Below are positions 48,086 through 57,966 of a DNA stretch of 64,000 bases, in pieces. Made by a program: the position numbers and the translations under genes. Location: contig DATNDR010000035.1 in NCBI GenBank assembly GCA_035606945.1, positions 1 to 64,000 on the forward strand. Reading direction: 5' to 3'. Below the pieces are notes generated by a model. That model was not told the origin of the DNA. It searched no databases and worked only from the letters and a program-made list of their open reading frames with translations. Position 1 is the first letter of the stretch. Each line of letters opens with the position of its first letter. Origin of the DNA: GCA-003244245 sp035606945 (GTDB lineage: Bacteria; Actinomycetota; Actinomycetes; Mycobacteriales; Pseudonocardiaceae).

Positions 48086-49470
48086 GCGGCGCCCGGCTGG
48101 TGGTGATCGGCGACACGCTGCTCGACAGCGACGTCGAGGGCCGGGTGGACCGGCTGTGCCCGGACGCGCCGGTGCCGGTCGTGGACGTCCAGGCGCAGCG
48201 CTGGCGTCCCGGTGGGGCAGGCCTGGCCGCGTTGCTGGCGGCCCGAGCCGGCCACGACGTGGTGTTGGTGACGGCGCTGGGCGCCGACCCGTCGGCCCGG
48301 CTGCTCGCGGACTTGCTGGCCTCGCGCGTGGAGCTGGTGCGGATGCCGCTGCGCGGCGCCACCGCGTGCAAGACCCGGATCCGCACCGAAGGTCGCTCCC
48401 TGCTGCGGGTCGACGCTGGTGACGGCCGGGCCGCCGGCGCACCCGCCGGGAATCGCTTCCCGTCCGTGCTGGGCAGCGCCGACGCGGTCCTGGTGTCCGA
48501 CTACGGGCGCGATGTCACCGCCGATCCGACGATTCGGGATGCGCTGCTCACCGTCACCCGCCGGGTACCCGTGGTGTGGGATCCGCACCCGCGAGGAGCC
48601 CTACCCGTGCCCGGCTGCCGCCTGGTGACGCCCAACGAGGCCGAAGCATCCGGGGTTGTGCCCACTGCCGTGGGTGGGTCAATGGCGGCCGCGGCGCTGC
48701 GTGGACGGTGGCGGTGCGACGCGGTGGCGGTCACGCTCGGGGCCCGCGGTGCGGTGTTGGCGACCGCGCAGGGCTGCACCGCCGTGCCGGTACCCGAGCT
48801 GGCGATGCCCGAGGATCGCGACACCTGCGGTGCGGGCGACGCGTTCGCTGCCGCGGTGACCGGCGTGCTGCTCGGCGGCAGCTCCATCAGCACGGCGGTG
48901 GCCGCCGCGGTCTGTTCGGCGTCGGAGTTCGTCGCCGCCGGAGGCGCCGCGTCGGTCAACGGGTTACCTGCTGGCCCCCCAGCATCGTCGCCCGGCAGTG
49001 CTACCGATGTCGTGGCCCGGCTGCGCCGTTGGGGTGGGCGGCTGGTGGCCACCGGCGGCTGTTTCGACCTGCTGCACCCCGGCCATCTGAGCCTGCTGCG
49101 CCAAGCCCGCGCCCTGGGCGACGCCCTGGTGGTGTGCGTCAACTCCGACGAGTCGGTGCGCCGGCGTAAGGGCCCGGCCCGGCCGATCGTGCCCGCGGCC
49201 GGCCGGATTGCCATGCTCGAGGCGCTGGAGCCGGTCGACGCGGTGATCATGTTCAACGAGGACACTCCCGCCACCCTGCTGGAGACCGTGCGCCCCGACG
49301 TGTGGGTCAAGGGCGGCGACTACACCATCAGCGAGCTGCCCGAGGAACCGGTGGTACGCCGGCACGGCGGGCGCGTCGTGATCATCCCGCTGCTCGACGG
49401 GTACTCCACGAGCCGGCTCGTCTCCGCCGCGCAGCCTCGATTCCGGCGCAGGATGAAGGAGAAGGTATGA
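48082..49470 (+). CDS. hldE: Bifunctional heptose 7-phosphate kinase / heptose 1-phosphate adenylyltransferase
   Basis: 462 aa, same domain order as enterobacterial HldE. Residues 1-300: PfkB-type kinase (LVVIGDTLLDSDVEGRVDRL, PGGAGLAALLAARAG, VSDYGRDV, VWDPHPRGA, TCGAGDAFAAAVTG with catalytic Asp). Residues ~320-462: cytidylyltransferase-like domain (VATGGCFDLLHPGHLSLLRQARALGD, CVNSDESVRRRKGPARPI, WVKGGDYTI). It phosphorylates C1 of heptose 7-phosphate and, after GmhB action, adenylylates heptose 1-phosphate. The nucleotide could be ADP or GDP in actinobacteria; HldE similarity favours ADP. Confidence 0.93.
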   Translation: MSGARLVVIGDTLLDSDVEGRVDRLCPDAPVPVVDVQAQRWRPGGAGLAALLAARAGHDVVLVTALGADPSARLLADLLASRVELVRMPLRGATACKTRIRTEGRSLLRVDAGDGRAAGAPAGNRFPSVLGSADAVLVSDYGRDVTADPTIRDALLTVTRRVPVVWDPHPRGALPVPGCRLVTPNEAEASGVVPTAVGGSMAAAALRGRWRCDAVAVTLGARGAVLATAQGCTAVPVPELAMPEDRDTCGAGDAFAAAVTGVLLGGSSISTAVAAAVCSASEFVAAGGAASVNGLPAGPPASSPGSATDVVARLRRWGGRLVATGGCFDLLHPGHLSLLRQARALGDALVVCVNSDESVRRRKGPARPIVPAAGRIAMLEALEPVDAVIMFNEDTPATLLETVRPDVWVKGGDYTISELPEEPVVRRHGGRVVIIPLLDGYSTSRLVSAAQPRFRRRMKEKV

Positions 49471-49480
49471 GGTCCCAAGG

Positions 49481-50170
49481 ATGAGATCACTGGGCAATGT
49501 GCTGATCACCGGTGGCGCTTCCGGCCTGGGCGCGGCCACCGTCGAGGCCGTACTCGCCGCCGGTGGGCGTCCGCTGGTCCTGGACTGCAACGCGCCGTCG
49601 ATCACGGTGGACCACGTGCAGGCCGACTTGGCTGACCGGGTCACCACCGAGGATGCCGTCACAGCCTTGGTGGAGGCCGGCGGGGGGACGCTGCAGGCGG
49701 TGTTCACCGCCGCCGGGATCGATTCCTGCGGGCCGTTCGGCGAGGTGCCCGCCGAGGAGTGGGAGCGCGTGGTTGCAGTCAACCTGCTCGGCACCGCCCG
49801 GGTGGTGCGCGCCGCGCTGCCCCACCTCGAGCGCTCTCGGGGCACCGTGGTGACCTGCTCGTCGACGCTGGGCTTACGGGTTTTTCCCGACGCGACGGCC
49901 TACTGCGCGTCCAAGTTCGGCGTCATCGGGTTCACCCGCGCGCTGGCCGCCGAGACCGCCGGGCGGATCGGGGTGACGCTGCTGATTCCGGGCGGCATGC
50001 ACACCGCCTTCTTCGACGGCCGCGACGAGCAGTACAAGCCGCCACCGGACGCCAAGCTCAACCGGCCCGAGGACGTGGCGGCAGCCGTGATCCACGCGCT
50101 GCGCCAGCCACCCGGATGCGAGCTGCGCGAGATGGTGGTCTGCTCGTCGCACGAGTCGTCTTGGCCATAG
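49481..50170 (+). CDS. Short-chain dehydrogenase/reductase
   Basis: 229 aa classical SDR. NAD(P) motif VLITGGASGLGAATVEAV, Ser of the active site in VVTCSSTLGLRV, catalytic Tyr-x3-Lys in AYCASKFGVIGFTRALA. It might oxidise or reduce a sugar intermediate of the glycan; it is not the extended-SDR HldD epimerase type. It begins 10 nt after hldE. A five-codon mini-ORF (ATG 49467) overlaps the hldE stop and ends on the SDR start, an arrangement that could couple translation. Confidence 0.85.
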   Translation: MRSLGNVLITGGASGLGAATVEAVLAAGGRPLVLDCNAPSITVDHVQADLADRVTTEDAVTALVEAGGGTLQAVFTAAGIDSCGPFGEVPAEEWERVVAVNLLGTARVVRAALPHLERSRGTVVTCSSTLGLRVFPDATAYCASKFGVIGFTRALAAETAGRIGVTLLIPGGMHTAFFDGRDEQYKPPPDAKLNRPEDVAAAVIHALRQPPGCELREMVVCSSHESSWP

Positions 50171-50178
50171 ACGCTGCC

Positions 50179-51114
50179 GTGAACCGCCGCGCCGTGCTGG
50201 TGCTGCGCGCGCTGGGTCTCGGTGACCTGCTGACCGCGGTGCCGGCACTGCGCGGGCTGCGGGCGGCCTACCCGGAACACCGGGTGGTGCTGGCCGCGCC
50301 CGCACCGCTGCGCGAGCTGGCCCTACTCACCGGCGCGGTGGACGACCTGCTGCCCACCCCGCAGCTGGGTCCGGTCAACTGGCGCCAGCCACCCCCCGCA
50401 GTAGCGGTGAACCTGCACGGCCGGGGACCGCAGAGCACCTGCGCGCTGCGCGCGCTACAGCCCACCGCACTGCTCAGCCATGCCCACCCCGGGGTACCGG
50501 GCCCGAAGTGGGATGGAGACCTGCATGAAGTGGTGCGGTGGTGCCGGATGCTCGGGTACTTCGGGATCCCCGCCGACCCGTCCGACCTCGACCTAAACCA
50601 TCCACGGGCACCGAGCCCCGTGCCGCGGGCGGTCATCGTGCACCCCGGATGCGGATTCGCCGCTCGGCAGTGGCCCACCGACCGGTACGCGGCAGTGGCA
50701 CGCCGGCTGGCCGGTACCGGGCTTCTGGTGGTGGTGACCGGCACTGCGGGCGAGCGGGCGCTTGCGCGGCAGGTGGCCACCGTGGCCGGTCTACCGGAAG
50801 GCTCAGTGCTGGCCGGGCGCACCACGTTGACCGAGCTCGCCGCGCTGGTTGCCGACGCGACGGTGGTGATCTGCGGCGATACCGGAATCGCTCATCTCGC
50901 CACCGCCTACGGCACGCCGTCGGTGGTGCTGTTCGGTCCGGTGTCCCCTCGGCACTGGGGTCCGCCGCCGGAACGTCCACAGCATCGTGTGCTGTGGGCC
51001 GGCAGCACCGGCGACACCTTCGCTGATCAGCCCGACCCGGGCTTGCTCCAGATCACGACCACCGACGTGCTCACCGCCGCCGATCGGTTGATCGATCTGG
51101 CCGGTATCAGATGA
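50179..51114 (+). CDS. Second family 9 glycosyltransferase (heptosyltransferase-like)
   Basis: 311 aa. GT9 motifs: AVLVLRALGLGDLLTAVPALRGLRAAYPEHRVVLA, the ...AVNLHGRGPQS... segment, AVIVHPGCGFAARQWP and TVVICGDTGIAHLATAYGTPSVVLFGPV. It resembles actinobacterial GT9 proteins of this cluster type more than WaaC/F. GTG 50179 lies 8 nt after the SDR stop; a TTG at 50161 would add six residues. Last gene of the operon, so the locus offers two potential heptosyl transfers. Confidence 0.88.
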   Translation: MNRRAVLVLRALGLGDLLTAVPALRGLRAAYPEHRVVLAAPAPLRELALLTGAVDDLLPTPQLGPVNWRQPPPAVAVNLHGRGPQSTCALRALQPTALLSHAHPGVPGPKWDGDLHEVVRWCRMLGYFGIPADPSDLDLNHPRAPSPVPRAVIVHPGCGFAARQWPTDRYAAVARRLAGTGLLVVVTGTAGERALARQVATVAGLPEGSVLAGRTTLTELAALVADATVVICGDTGIAHLATAYGTPSVVLFGPVSPRHWGPPPERPQHRVLWAGSTGDTFADQPDPGLLQITTTDVLTAADRLIDLAGIR

Positions 51115-51120
51115 TCGGCC

Positions 51121-51138
51121 GGCGGTACAGTTACCGCC
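51121..51138 (+). promoter_or_regulatory. Hairpin directly before the PPTase start
   Basis: GGCGGTA (51121-51127) pairs with TACCGCC (51132-51138) around a 4-nt loop and ends 3 nt before the TTG start at 51142. It occupies the place of a ribosome binding site, and none is seen there. It may lower or regulate translation, or be the weak terminator of the glycan operon. Confidence 0.4.
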
Positions 51139-51141
51139 AAG

Positions 51142-51825
51142 TTGATCGAGAAGATTCTGCCTGCCGCGGTGGCCAGTGCTGAGGCGTTGGAAGACCCACC
51201 TGGAGCTGTGCTGTATCCCGGCGAAGCGGAACTGATCAGCCGCGCGGTGGACAAGCGACGGCGTGAATTCCGCACCGTGCGCCACTGCGCCCGCCGAGCC
51301 CTGGCCCAGCTCGGCGTGCCCCCGGTGGCGGTGCTGCGCGGCGAGCGCGGGGAGCCGCAGTGGCCGCCAGGTGTGGTGGGCAGCATGACGCACTGCAGTG
51401 GCTACCGGGCCGCCGCCGTCGCCCGTAGCCGCGACATCTACGCGGTGGGAATCGATGCCGAACCGAACGAGCCGCTGCCGGCGGGAGTATTGGATGCGAT
51501 CGCCTCGCCGCCGGAGCAGCGCAGGCTGTCGCGCCTGGCCACCGCCGACGGGGCGACCCGCTGGGACCGGCTCCTGTTCTGCGCCAAGGAATCCGTCTAC
51601 AAGGCATGGTTCCCGTTGACCCACCGCTGGCTCGGTTTCGAGGACGCCGCCGTCACGATCGAGCTCGGTGCGATCGATCCCACTCAGGGCACCTTCGCCG
51701 CCCGCCTGCTCGTGCCTGGAATCACCGACGCCGGTCACTCGTTGACTCAATTGCATGGCCAGTGGCTGCGCAGCGACGAGCTCGTGATCACCGCAATCGC
51801 CGTGCCGGTCACCAACCCGCACTGA
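51142..51825 (+). CDS. 4'-phosphopantetheinyl transferase (EntD/PptT type)
   Basis: 227 aa. It moves phosphopantetheine from coenzyme A to carrier-protein Ser residues of fatty-acid, polyketide or nonribosomal synthases. Signature motifs are present: VVGSMTHCSGYRAAAVA, VGIDAEPNEPLP with the Mg-binding Asp/Glu and LLFCAKESVYKAWFPLT with W/KExxxK. The start is TTG: the residues following it (IEKILPAAVASAEA) match the usual PptT N-terminus. Only the hairpin precedes it. No synthase gene is nearby. Confidence 0.9.
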   Translation: MIEKILPAAVASAEALEDPPGAVLYPGEAELISRAVDKRRREFRTVRHCARRALAQLGVPPVAVLRGERGEPQWPPGVVGSMTHCSGYRAAAVARSRDIYAVGIDAEPNEPLPAGVLDAIASPPEQRRLSRLATADGATRWDRLLFCAKESVYKAWFPLTHRWLGFEDAAVTIELGAIDPTQGTFAARLLVPGITDAGHSLTQLHGQWLRSDELVITAIAVPVTNPH

Positions 51826-51945
51826 CCGATTGGACGTCCACGGCGGGCCGACGGACAACCCCGACTGGACATGTAGCGTTCACCGGACGTTTCGGTTGGT
51901 CTGCGACGCTCGACATGCTGAGATTCCTCGAGGACGAAGGGCGAA

Positions 51946-53076
<1,131 letters not shown>

Positions 53077-53095
53077 GGCTGAGGAGATACCCGCG

Positions 53096-53335
53096 ATGGG
53101 CGTGACGATCGACTGGGGTGCCCTGGGCATGGTGTTCTTCGTGTCGTTCGGGTCAGCGATCGGAGTGATCGTCCTGTTCGCCCTCGGCGTCAGCGCGCTC
53201 GCCGGGCTCAACTCGGCGCAGAGCCAGGCCGCGCACAAAGTGACCGAGTCCCCATGGGCCCGGCCGGTGGCCATGCTGTGCTTCCTCGGTTGTGCCCTCG
53301 TAGTCGCCTACGGCCTCTACCTGATCATCAAATGA
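53096..53335 (+). CDS. Small two-helix membrane protein next to PiT
   Basis: 79 aa. Two predicted membrane helices, MVFFVSFGSAIGVIVLFALGV and MLCFLGCALVVAYGLYLII, with a short polar link (SAQSQAAHKVTESPWARP). GAGGAG precedes the ATG. Small proteins of this form often accompany PiT genes in actinobacteria (from memory), suggesting a regulatory or accessory role, but no function is established. Confidence 0.75.
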   Translation: MGVTIDWGALGMVFFVSFGSAIGVIVLFALGVSALAGLNSAQSQAAHKVTESPWARPVAMLCFLGCALVVAYGLYLIIK

Positions 53336-53436
53336 GGCGTCCGCTACGATTCCCGCCCCGAGGTTGAGCTAACCCAACCGGCCGCGCACGGCGCCGATAT
53401 CGTCGTCCGCGACCTCGCTGAGCTACTGGGGCGGAC

Positions 53437-55803
53437 ATGATCGAGCAACAGCGATTCGCCGTAGAGCCCTGGGCCGTCCGGGAATGCAAGCTGGACCTCG
53501 CCGCCCTGGGCCACACCGAGTCGGTGTTCGCGCTGGCCAATGGGCACATCGGGTTGCGCGGCAATCTCGACGAAGGTGATCCGCACGCGCTGCCCGGTAG
53601 CTATTTGAACTCCTTCTACGAGCTACGGCCGCTGCCCTACCCCGAAGGCGGCTACGGCTATCCCGAATCCGGTCAGACGATCATCAACGTGACCAACGGC
53701 AAGCTGATCCGGCTGCTGGTCGACGACGAGCCGCTGGACGTGCGCTACGGCGAACTGCGATCGCACGAACGCACCCTCGACTTGCGGGCCGGCACGCTGA
53801 GCCGCCGGTTGGAGTGGGTATCCCCGGCCGGTAAAGCGGTGCGGGTCGCCTCGCAGCGGATGGTGTCGTTGGTCCAACGAGCAGTGTTCGCGATCAACTA
53901 CGACGTCGAGCCGGTCGACGACCCGGTGCTGCTGGTGCTGCAGTCCGAGCTGTTCGCCAACGAGCAGCTTCCCCCCGCCGCCCAGGACCCGCGGGTGGCC
54001 GCGGCGCTGTCCGAACCACTGGTCTCCGAGCAGTACCGGTGCAACGACACCGGAGCGACGCTGCTGCACAGCACCCGGCACTCCGGCTTGCGGATGGCCG
54101 CGGCGATGGACCACGAGGTGATGGGGCCGTCCCGCACGGAGTTTCACTCCTCGGCGACCGAGCATGTCGCGCGGACCACGGTGATCTGCCGGCTGGAGCC
54201 GGGCCAGCGGCTGCGGGTGGTGAAGTACCTGGCTTACGGCTGGTCCTCGCAGCGATCGTTGCCGGCCCTCAACGATCAGGTCCGCGCGGCGCTCGCGGCC
54301 GCCCGCTACACCGGCTGGGCCGGGCTGACCACCGAGCAGCGCCGCTACCTCGACGACTTCTGGGCCGCGGCCGATGTGGAGGTCGAGGGCAACGCGCAGC
54401 TGCAGCAGGCGGTCCGGTTCGCGTCCTTTCACATCCTGCAGGCTGGGGCACGGGCCGAGAAGCGGGGTATCGCAGCCAAGGGCCTGACCGGCCCGGGATA
54501 TGACGGCCACACGTTCTGGGACACCGAAACGTTCGTGCTGCCGATGCTCAGTCACACGGTGCCCGACGCCGCCGCCGACGTGCTGCGCTGGCGGCAGCAT
54601 ACGCTGCCGTTAGCCCGGGAGCGCGCTGCGCAGCTGGGGTTGGCCGGTGCGGCGTTTCCGTGGCGCACCATCCGCGGTCAGGAATGTTCCGGGTACTGGC
54701 CGGCCGGTACCGCGGCCTTTCACGTCAACGCCGACATCGCCGACGCGGCGATCCGCCACGTGACCGCGACCGGCGACACTGATTTCGAGCGGGATGTTGC
54801 GCTCGAGTTGCTGATACAGACCGCGCGGCTGTGGCGTTCGCTGGGCCACCACGACCTCGAGGGCAACTTCCGCATCGATGGCGTGACCGGGCCGGACGAG
54901 TACAGCGCGGTGGCCGACAACAACGTCTTCACCAACCTGATGGCACAGCGCAACCTGCGCGGCGCGGCCGACGCGGTGCTGCGACATTCCGAGCAGGCCG
55001 CCGCCTTCGGCGTCGATGCGGAAGAGACCGCGTCCTGGCGCGACGCCGCGGCCGAGATGGTGATCCCTTACGACCACAAGCTCGGCGTGCATCCCCAAGC
55101 CGAGGGCTTCACCGAGCACGCGCCGTGGGACTTCGCCGGCACTGCGCCGCAGCAGTACCCGTTGCTGCTGCACTTTCCTTACTTCGACCTGTACCGCAAG
55201 CAGGTGGTCAAACAAGCTGACCTGGTGCTGGCCATGCACCTGTGCCCGGAAGCGTTCAGCGTTGAGCAGAAAGCCCGCAACTTCGCCTATTACGAGCGGA
55301 TCACCGTCCGCGACTCGTCGCTGTCGGCGGCCACCCAGGCGGTGTTGGCCGCCGAGACCGGTCACCTCGATCTGGCCTATGACTACCTGTGCGAGACCGC
55401 GCTGGTGGATCTGGCTGATCTAGCCAACAACACCGACCACGGTCTGCACATCGCGGCGCTGGCCGGGGCGTGGTCTGCGTTGGTTGCCGGTTTTGGCGGG
55501 CTGCGCCACCTCGCCGACGGCGGCTTGGCCTTCGCCCCCCGGCTGCCCGATGCGTTGACCAGAATCGCCTTCCGGCTGCGCTGGCGCGGTCGGCGGTTGC
55601 GGGTGGAGATCACCCGGGGACAGGCGGAGTACCGGCTGCTGGAAGGCGACGGGTTGGAGCTGCACCACTACGGGCAGCTTGTTCATGTCACTGCGGATGT
55701 GCCGCTGGTGCAGACGATCCCGCCAACCCCGCCGACCGATCACCTGACGCAGCCGGTGGGACGCGAGCCGCTCGCCCGCCGGCTACGCGAAGCAGCGAGC
55801 TAG
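53437..55803 (+). CDS. GH65 family glycoside phosphorylase/hydrolase (maltose/trehalose phosphorylase-like)
   Basis: 788 aa. Three GH65 regions: N-terminal beta-sandwich (about 10-270, opening FALANGHIGLRGNLDEG), (alpha/alpha)6 catalytic barrel (about 320-690) and C-terminal jelly roll. The general acid is Glu488 in DGVTGPDEYS, the same position as in known maltose phosphorylases. Phosphate- and substrate-site residues (GHTFWDTETFVLPM; VVKQADLVLAMHL) are present. The family phosphorolyses alpha-glucobioses such as trehalose, maltose or kojibiose. A beta-phosphoglucomutase gene, common beside GH65, is absent. Tail-to-tail 4-bp overlap with the PfkB gene. Confidence 0.93.
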   Translation: MIEQQRFAVEPWAVRECKLDLAALGHTESVFALANGHIGLRGNLDEGDPHALPGSYLNSFYELRPLPYPEGGYGYPESGQTIINVTNGKLIRLLVDDEPLDVRYGELRSHERTLDLRAGTLSRRLEWVSPAGKAVRVASQRMVSLVQRAVFAINYDVEPVDDPVLLVLQSELFANEQLPPAAQDPRVAAALSEPLVSEQYRCNDTGATLLHSTRHSGLRMAAAMDHEVMGPSRTEFHSSATEHVARTTVICRLEPGQRLRVVKYLAYGWSSQRSLPALNDQVRAALAAARYTGWAGLTTEQRRYLDDFWAAADVEVEGNAQLQQAVRFASFHILQAGARAEKRGIAAKGLTGPGYDGHTFWDTETFVLPMLSHTVPDAAADVLRWRQHTLPLARERAAQLGLAGAAFPWRTIRGQECSGYWPAGTAAFHVNADIADAAIRHVTATGDTDFERDVALELLIQTARLWRSLGHHDLEGNFRIDGVTGPDEYSAVADNNVFTNLMAQRNLRGAADAVLRHSEQAAAFGVDAEETASWRDAAAEMVIPYDHKLGVHPQAEGFTEHAPWDFAGTAPQQYPLLLHFPYFDLYRKQVVKQADLVLAMHLCPEAFSVEQKARNFAYYERITVRDSSLSAATQAVLAAETGHLDLAYDYLCETALVDLADLANNTDHGLHIAALAGAWSALVAGFGGLRHLADGGLAFAPRLPDALTRIAFRLRWRGRRLRVEITRGQAEYRLLEGDGLELHHYGQLVHVTADVPLVQTIPPTPPTDHLTQPVGREPLARRLREAAS

Positions 55804-56705
55804 CTGTCGCACGGGTGGCCGGCCTCGGCGACCAATCCGGGCAGCCGTGGATCGCCGCGCCAAGATAGTGGGCCGGTGTGCTCTACCCGCAGCGAGGCCA
55901 CCGCGATGGCAAAGCTCAAACTGCGATCGGGCTCGGTGACGCCTAGTGCCCGCGCAAACGCGAACGCTCCGTGCAGCACATCGCCGGCGCCCAGGGTGTC
56001 GCGGACGGTGACCACGGGGACGTCGACGGCACCGGTGGCATGCCGAGTCCGCCACAGTACCGGCGCGCCGCCCGCCGTCATGGCCACCAGGCGGGTGCCC
56101 GCAGCCAGCAACTCCGCGGCCACCGCGTCGAACCCTTCCGGTAGTCCCCCGAAGCTGGACGAGCACACCATGGCGTCGGCCAGCGGCACCAGGTCAGCGT
56201 AGACCGGTTTGGAGCTGCCGCCGTCCAGCACCACCGGTATTCCGGCATCGTGCGCGGCCCGCGCGGCGGCCACCGCCAGAGCAGGATAGTGCCCATCGAT
56301 CAGCACGACGTCGGTATCCCGGATGACCGCCGGCAGGTCGGCGGGTACCGCGACGAGCATCTCCTCGGGGTTACGGGACACCACCGACCGCTCGCCGGTG
56401 CCGTCGAGCACGGTGATCGCCGAGATGCTCAGGTCCGCACCGCCGACCCAGGCATCCACGGTGCGCACTCCGGCGCCGTGCAGGTCGGCGGTCACCCACT
56501 GGCCGATCGGGCCGGGACCCAGCGCGGACAGCAGCGTGGCATGCCCGCCCAGCGCACTGAACGTCACCGCGGCCACCGCGGCCGGTCCCCCGGCGGCGAG
56601 ATCACTGCGCTGGGCAACCAGCTTCTCGTCCACCCCAGGCCGTCGTCCCACCCGCTGCACCAGATCCAGCGTGGCGACCCCCACAAACAACCCGCGCAGT
56701 GGCAT
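55800..56705 (-). CDS. PfkB-family sugar/nucleoside kinase
   Basis: 301 aa. Ribokinase fold: N-terminal LFVGVATLDLVQRVGRRPGVDEKL, the GGPAAVAAVTFSALGG dipeptide region, VVLDGGSSKP and the C-terminal signature VVTVRDTLGAGDVLHGAFAFA with the catalytic Asp. It phosphorylates a sugar, possibly a ketohexose or nucleoside. A longer frame runs into the upstream gene, but ATG 56705 shares one base with the transporter stop (TAATG), fixing the start. Operon with the MFS gene suggests it phosphorylates what the transporter brings in (inference). Confidence 0.88.
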   Translation of the reverse strand: MPLRGLFVGVATLDLVQRVGRRPGVDEKLVAQRSDLAAGGPAAVAAVTFSALGGHATLLSALGPGPIGQWVTADLHGAGVRTVDAWVGGADLSISAITVLDGTGERSVVSRNPEEMLVAVPADLPAVIRDTDVVLIDGHYPALAVAAARAAHDAGIPVVLDGGSSKPVYADLVPLADAMVCSSSFGGLPEGFDAVAAELLAAGTRLVAMTAGGAPVLWRTRHATGAVDVPVVTVRDTLGAGDVLHGAFAFARALGVTEPDRSLSFAIAVASLRVEHTGPLSWRGDPRLPGLVAEAGHPCDS

Positions 56706-57868
56706 TACCGTCCCGTCGCCCGCACCACGATCAACGCCACAGTAGCCAGGGCGGTGAGGACGCCGCTGGTCAACCAGCCCGCCGACGACCCGTAGTGCTC
56801 CGCGACCAGCCCGAACAACAGCGGACCGCCTCCCGCCCCGAGGTAGACACCGGTCTGGGTGACCGACGTCGCGGTGGCCACCCGATCCGGGAATCGTGCG
56901 GCCACCGCGTAGTTGAACACGCCGGGCCAGGCCCATCCCGCGCCGAAACCCAACATGAGACCGGCGAGGAAGGCAACTTGCTGACCCAGGGCGAGCAACA
57001 GGTACCCCACCACGCCCAAACCCAGCATCACGGCCACCATCCGCAACAGATCCGGTTGCGCCCGGTCGGCGATGGCCCCGGCCGCAAGGCGCATTACGAG
57101 GCCTGCCACCGATCCCAGGGACAGGACAAGCCCGGCCGCGGCCTCGCTGTAGCCCACACTCACAGCGCTCACCGTGACGAAGGTGCCCATCGCGTTCGCG
57201 GCCGCGGCACCGAGCCCGGTCACCGTGGCCAGTGCCAGCAGGAGCAATCTTGATCGAGCCGGCTGTGGCGATGCGCGCCGAGAGGGACGGCGCCAGCTCA
57301 CCCGCGGCACGCTCAGCACCGTGAGCAGCCCGAACATCGCGCCGAGGGCAAATGCCCAGCGCCACCCGACGGTCAACGCCACCACCGGAACGGCCAGTCC
57401 CGCTAGCAATGTGGAGGCGGGGATGGCGGACTGCTTCACTGCGAACGCAAACCCACGCTGCTGCTCCGCGATCCGGGCCATGAGTAGTTCATTCGCGGCG
57501 GGCTGGCTCAGTGCGGTAGGTATTCCCGCCAGAGCCAATTCCGCCAGCAACCACCCCGTCGACGGGGTTGCCGCCAACGCCGCCAGACACGCCGCACTAC
57601 CAGCGGCGGCGAACCGCAGCGCCGCGGTAGGGCCGATACGCTCGGTCACTGCTGCGAGCGGGCGCGCCATCAGGGCACTCGTGGCGAAGAACACCGATCC
57701 GGCCAACCCCAGCAGACTCACCGACAGCCCGAGCTCAGCCCGGATCTGCACCGCCAGCCCCCCGACCAGGAACACCGGCAGCGTGCCCACCGTCACCGCG
57801 GCGCCGACCGCCAGCAGCACGCCCGCTGATGTTGGCGTGGCCACGACTCTGTTTCGCGGGCATGTCAC
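56705..57868 (-). CDS. Major facilitator superfamily transporter
   Basis: 387 aa with 12 predicted membrane helices. The motif-A-like loop after helix 2 reads ARPLAAVTERIGPTAALRFA. A second-half loop AIADRAQPDLLR follows helix 8. It looks like the cyanate/YfmO-type or drug/metabolite branch, not a classical sugar porter. Substrate unknown. GTG near 57844 would remove eight unconserved-looking residues. First gene of a two-gene operon with the PfkB kinase; divergent from guaB1. Confidence 0.86.
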   Translation of the reverse strand: MTCPRNRVVATPTSAGVLLAVGAAVTVGTLPVFLVGGLAVQIRAELGLSVSLLGLAGSVFFATSALMARPLAAVTERIGPTAALRFAAAGSAACLAALAATPSTGWLLAELALAGIPTALSQPAANELLMARIAEQQRGFAFAVKQSAIPASTLLAGLAVPVVALTVGWRWAFALGAMFGLLTVLSVPRVSWRRPSRRASPQPARSRLLLLALATVTGLGAAAANAMGTFVTVSAVSVGYSEAAAGLVLSLGSVAGLVMRLAAGAIADRAQPDLLRMVAVMLGLGVVGYLLLALGQQVAFLAGLMLGFGAGWAWPGVFNYAVAARFPDRVATATSVTQTGVYLGAGGGPLLFGLVAEHYGSSAGWLTSGVLTALATVALIVVRATGR

Positions 57869-57966
57869 ATCAATCCGACGCTAGTCCCACCGCCGGGCCC
57901 CCGACCGTGCGGTTGCTCACACTTGCGCGCCGCCGGTCCACCCGGGGCCTGGGTAACGTTGAGAAG

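Noticed and set aside
55800..57365. 521-aa version of the PfkB kinase
   Set aside because: The extra N-terminal 220 residues are antisense-like readings of the MFS gene frame; TAATG fixes the start at 56705.
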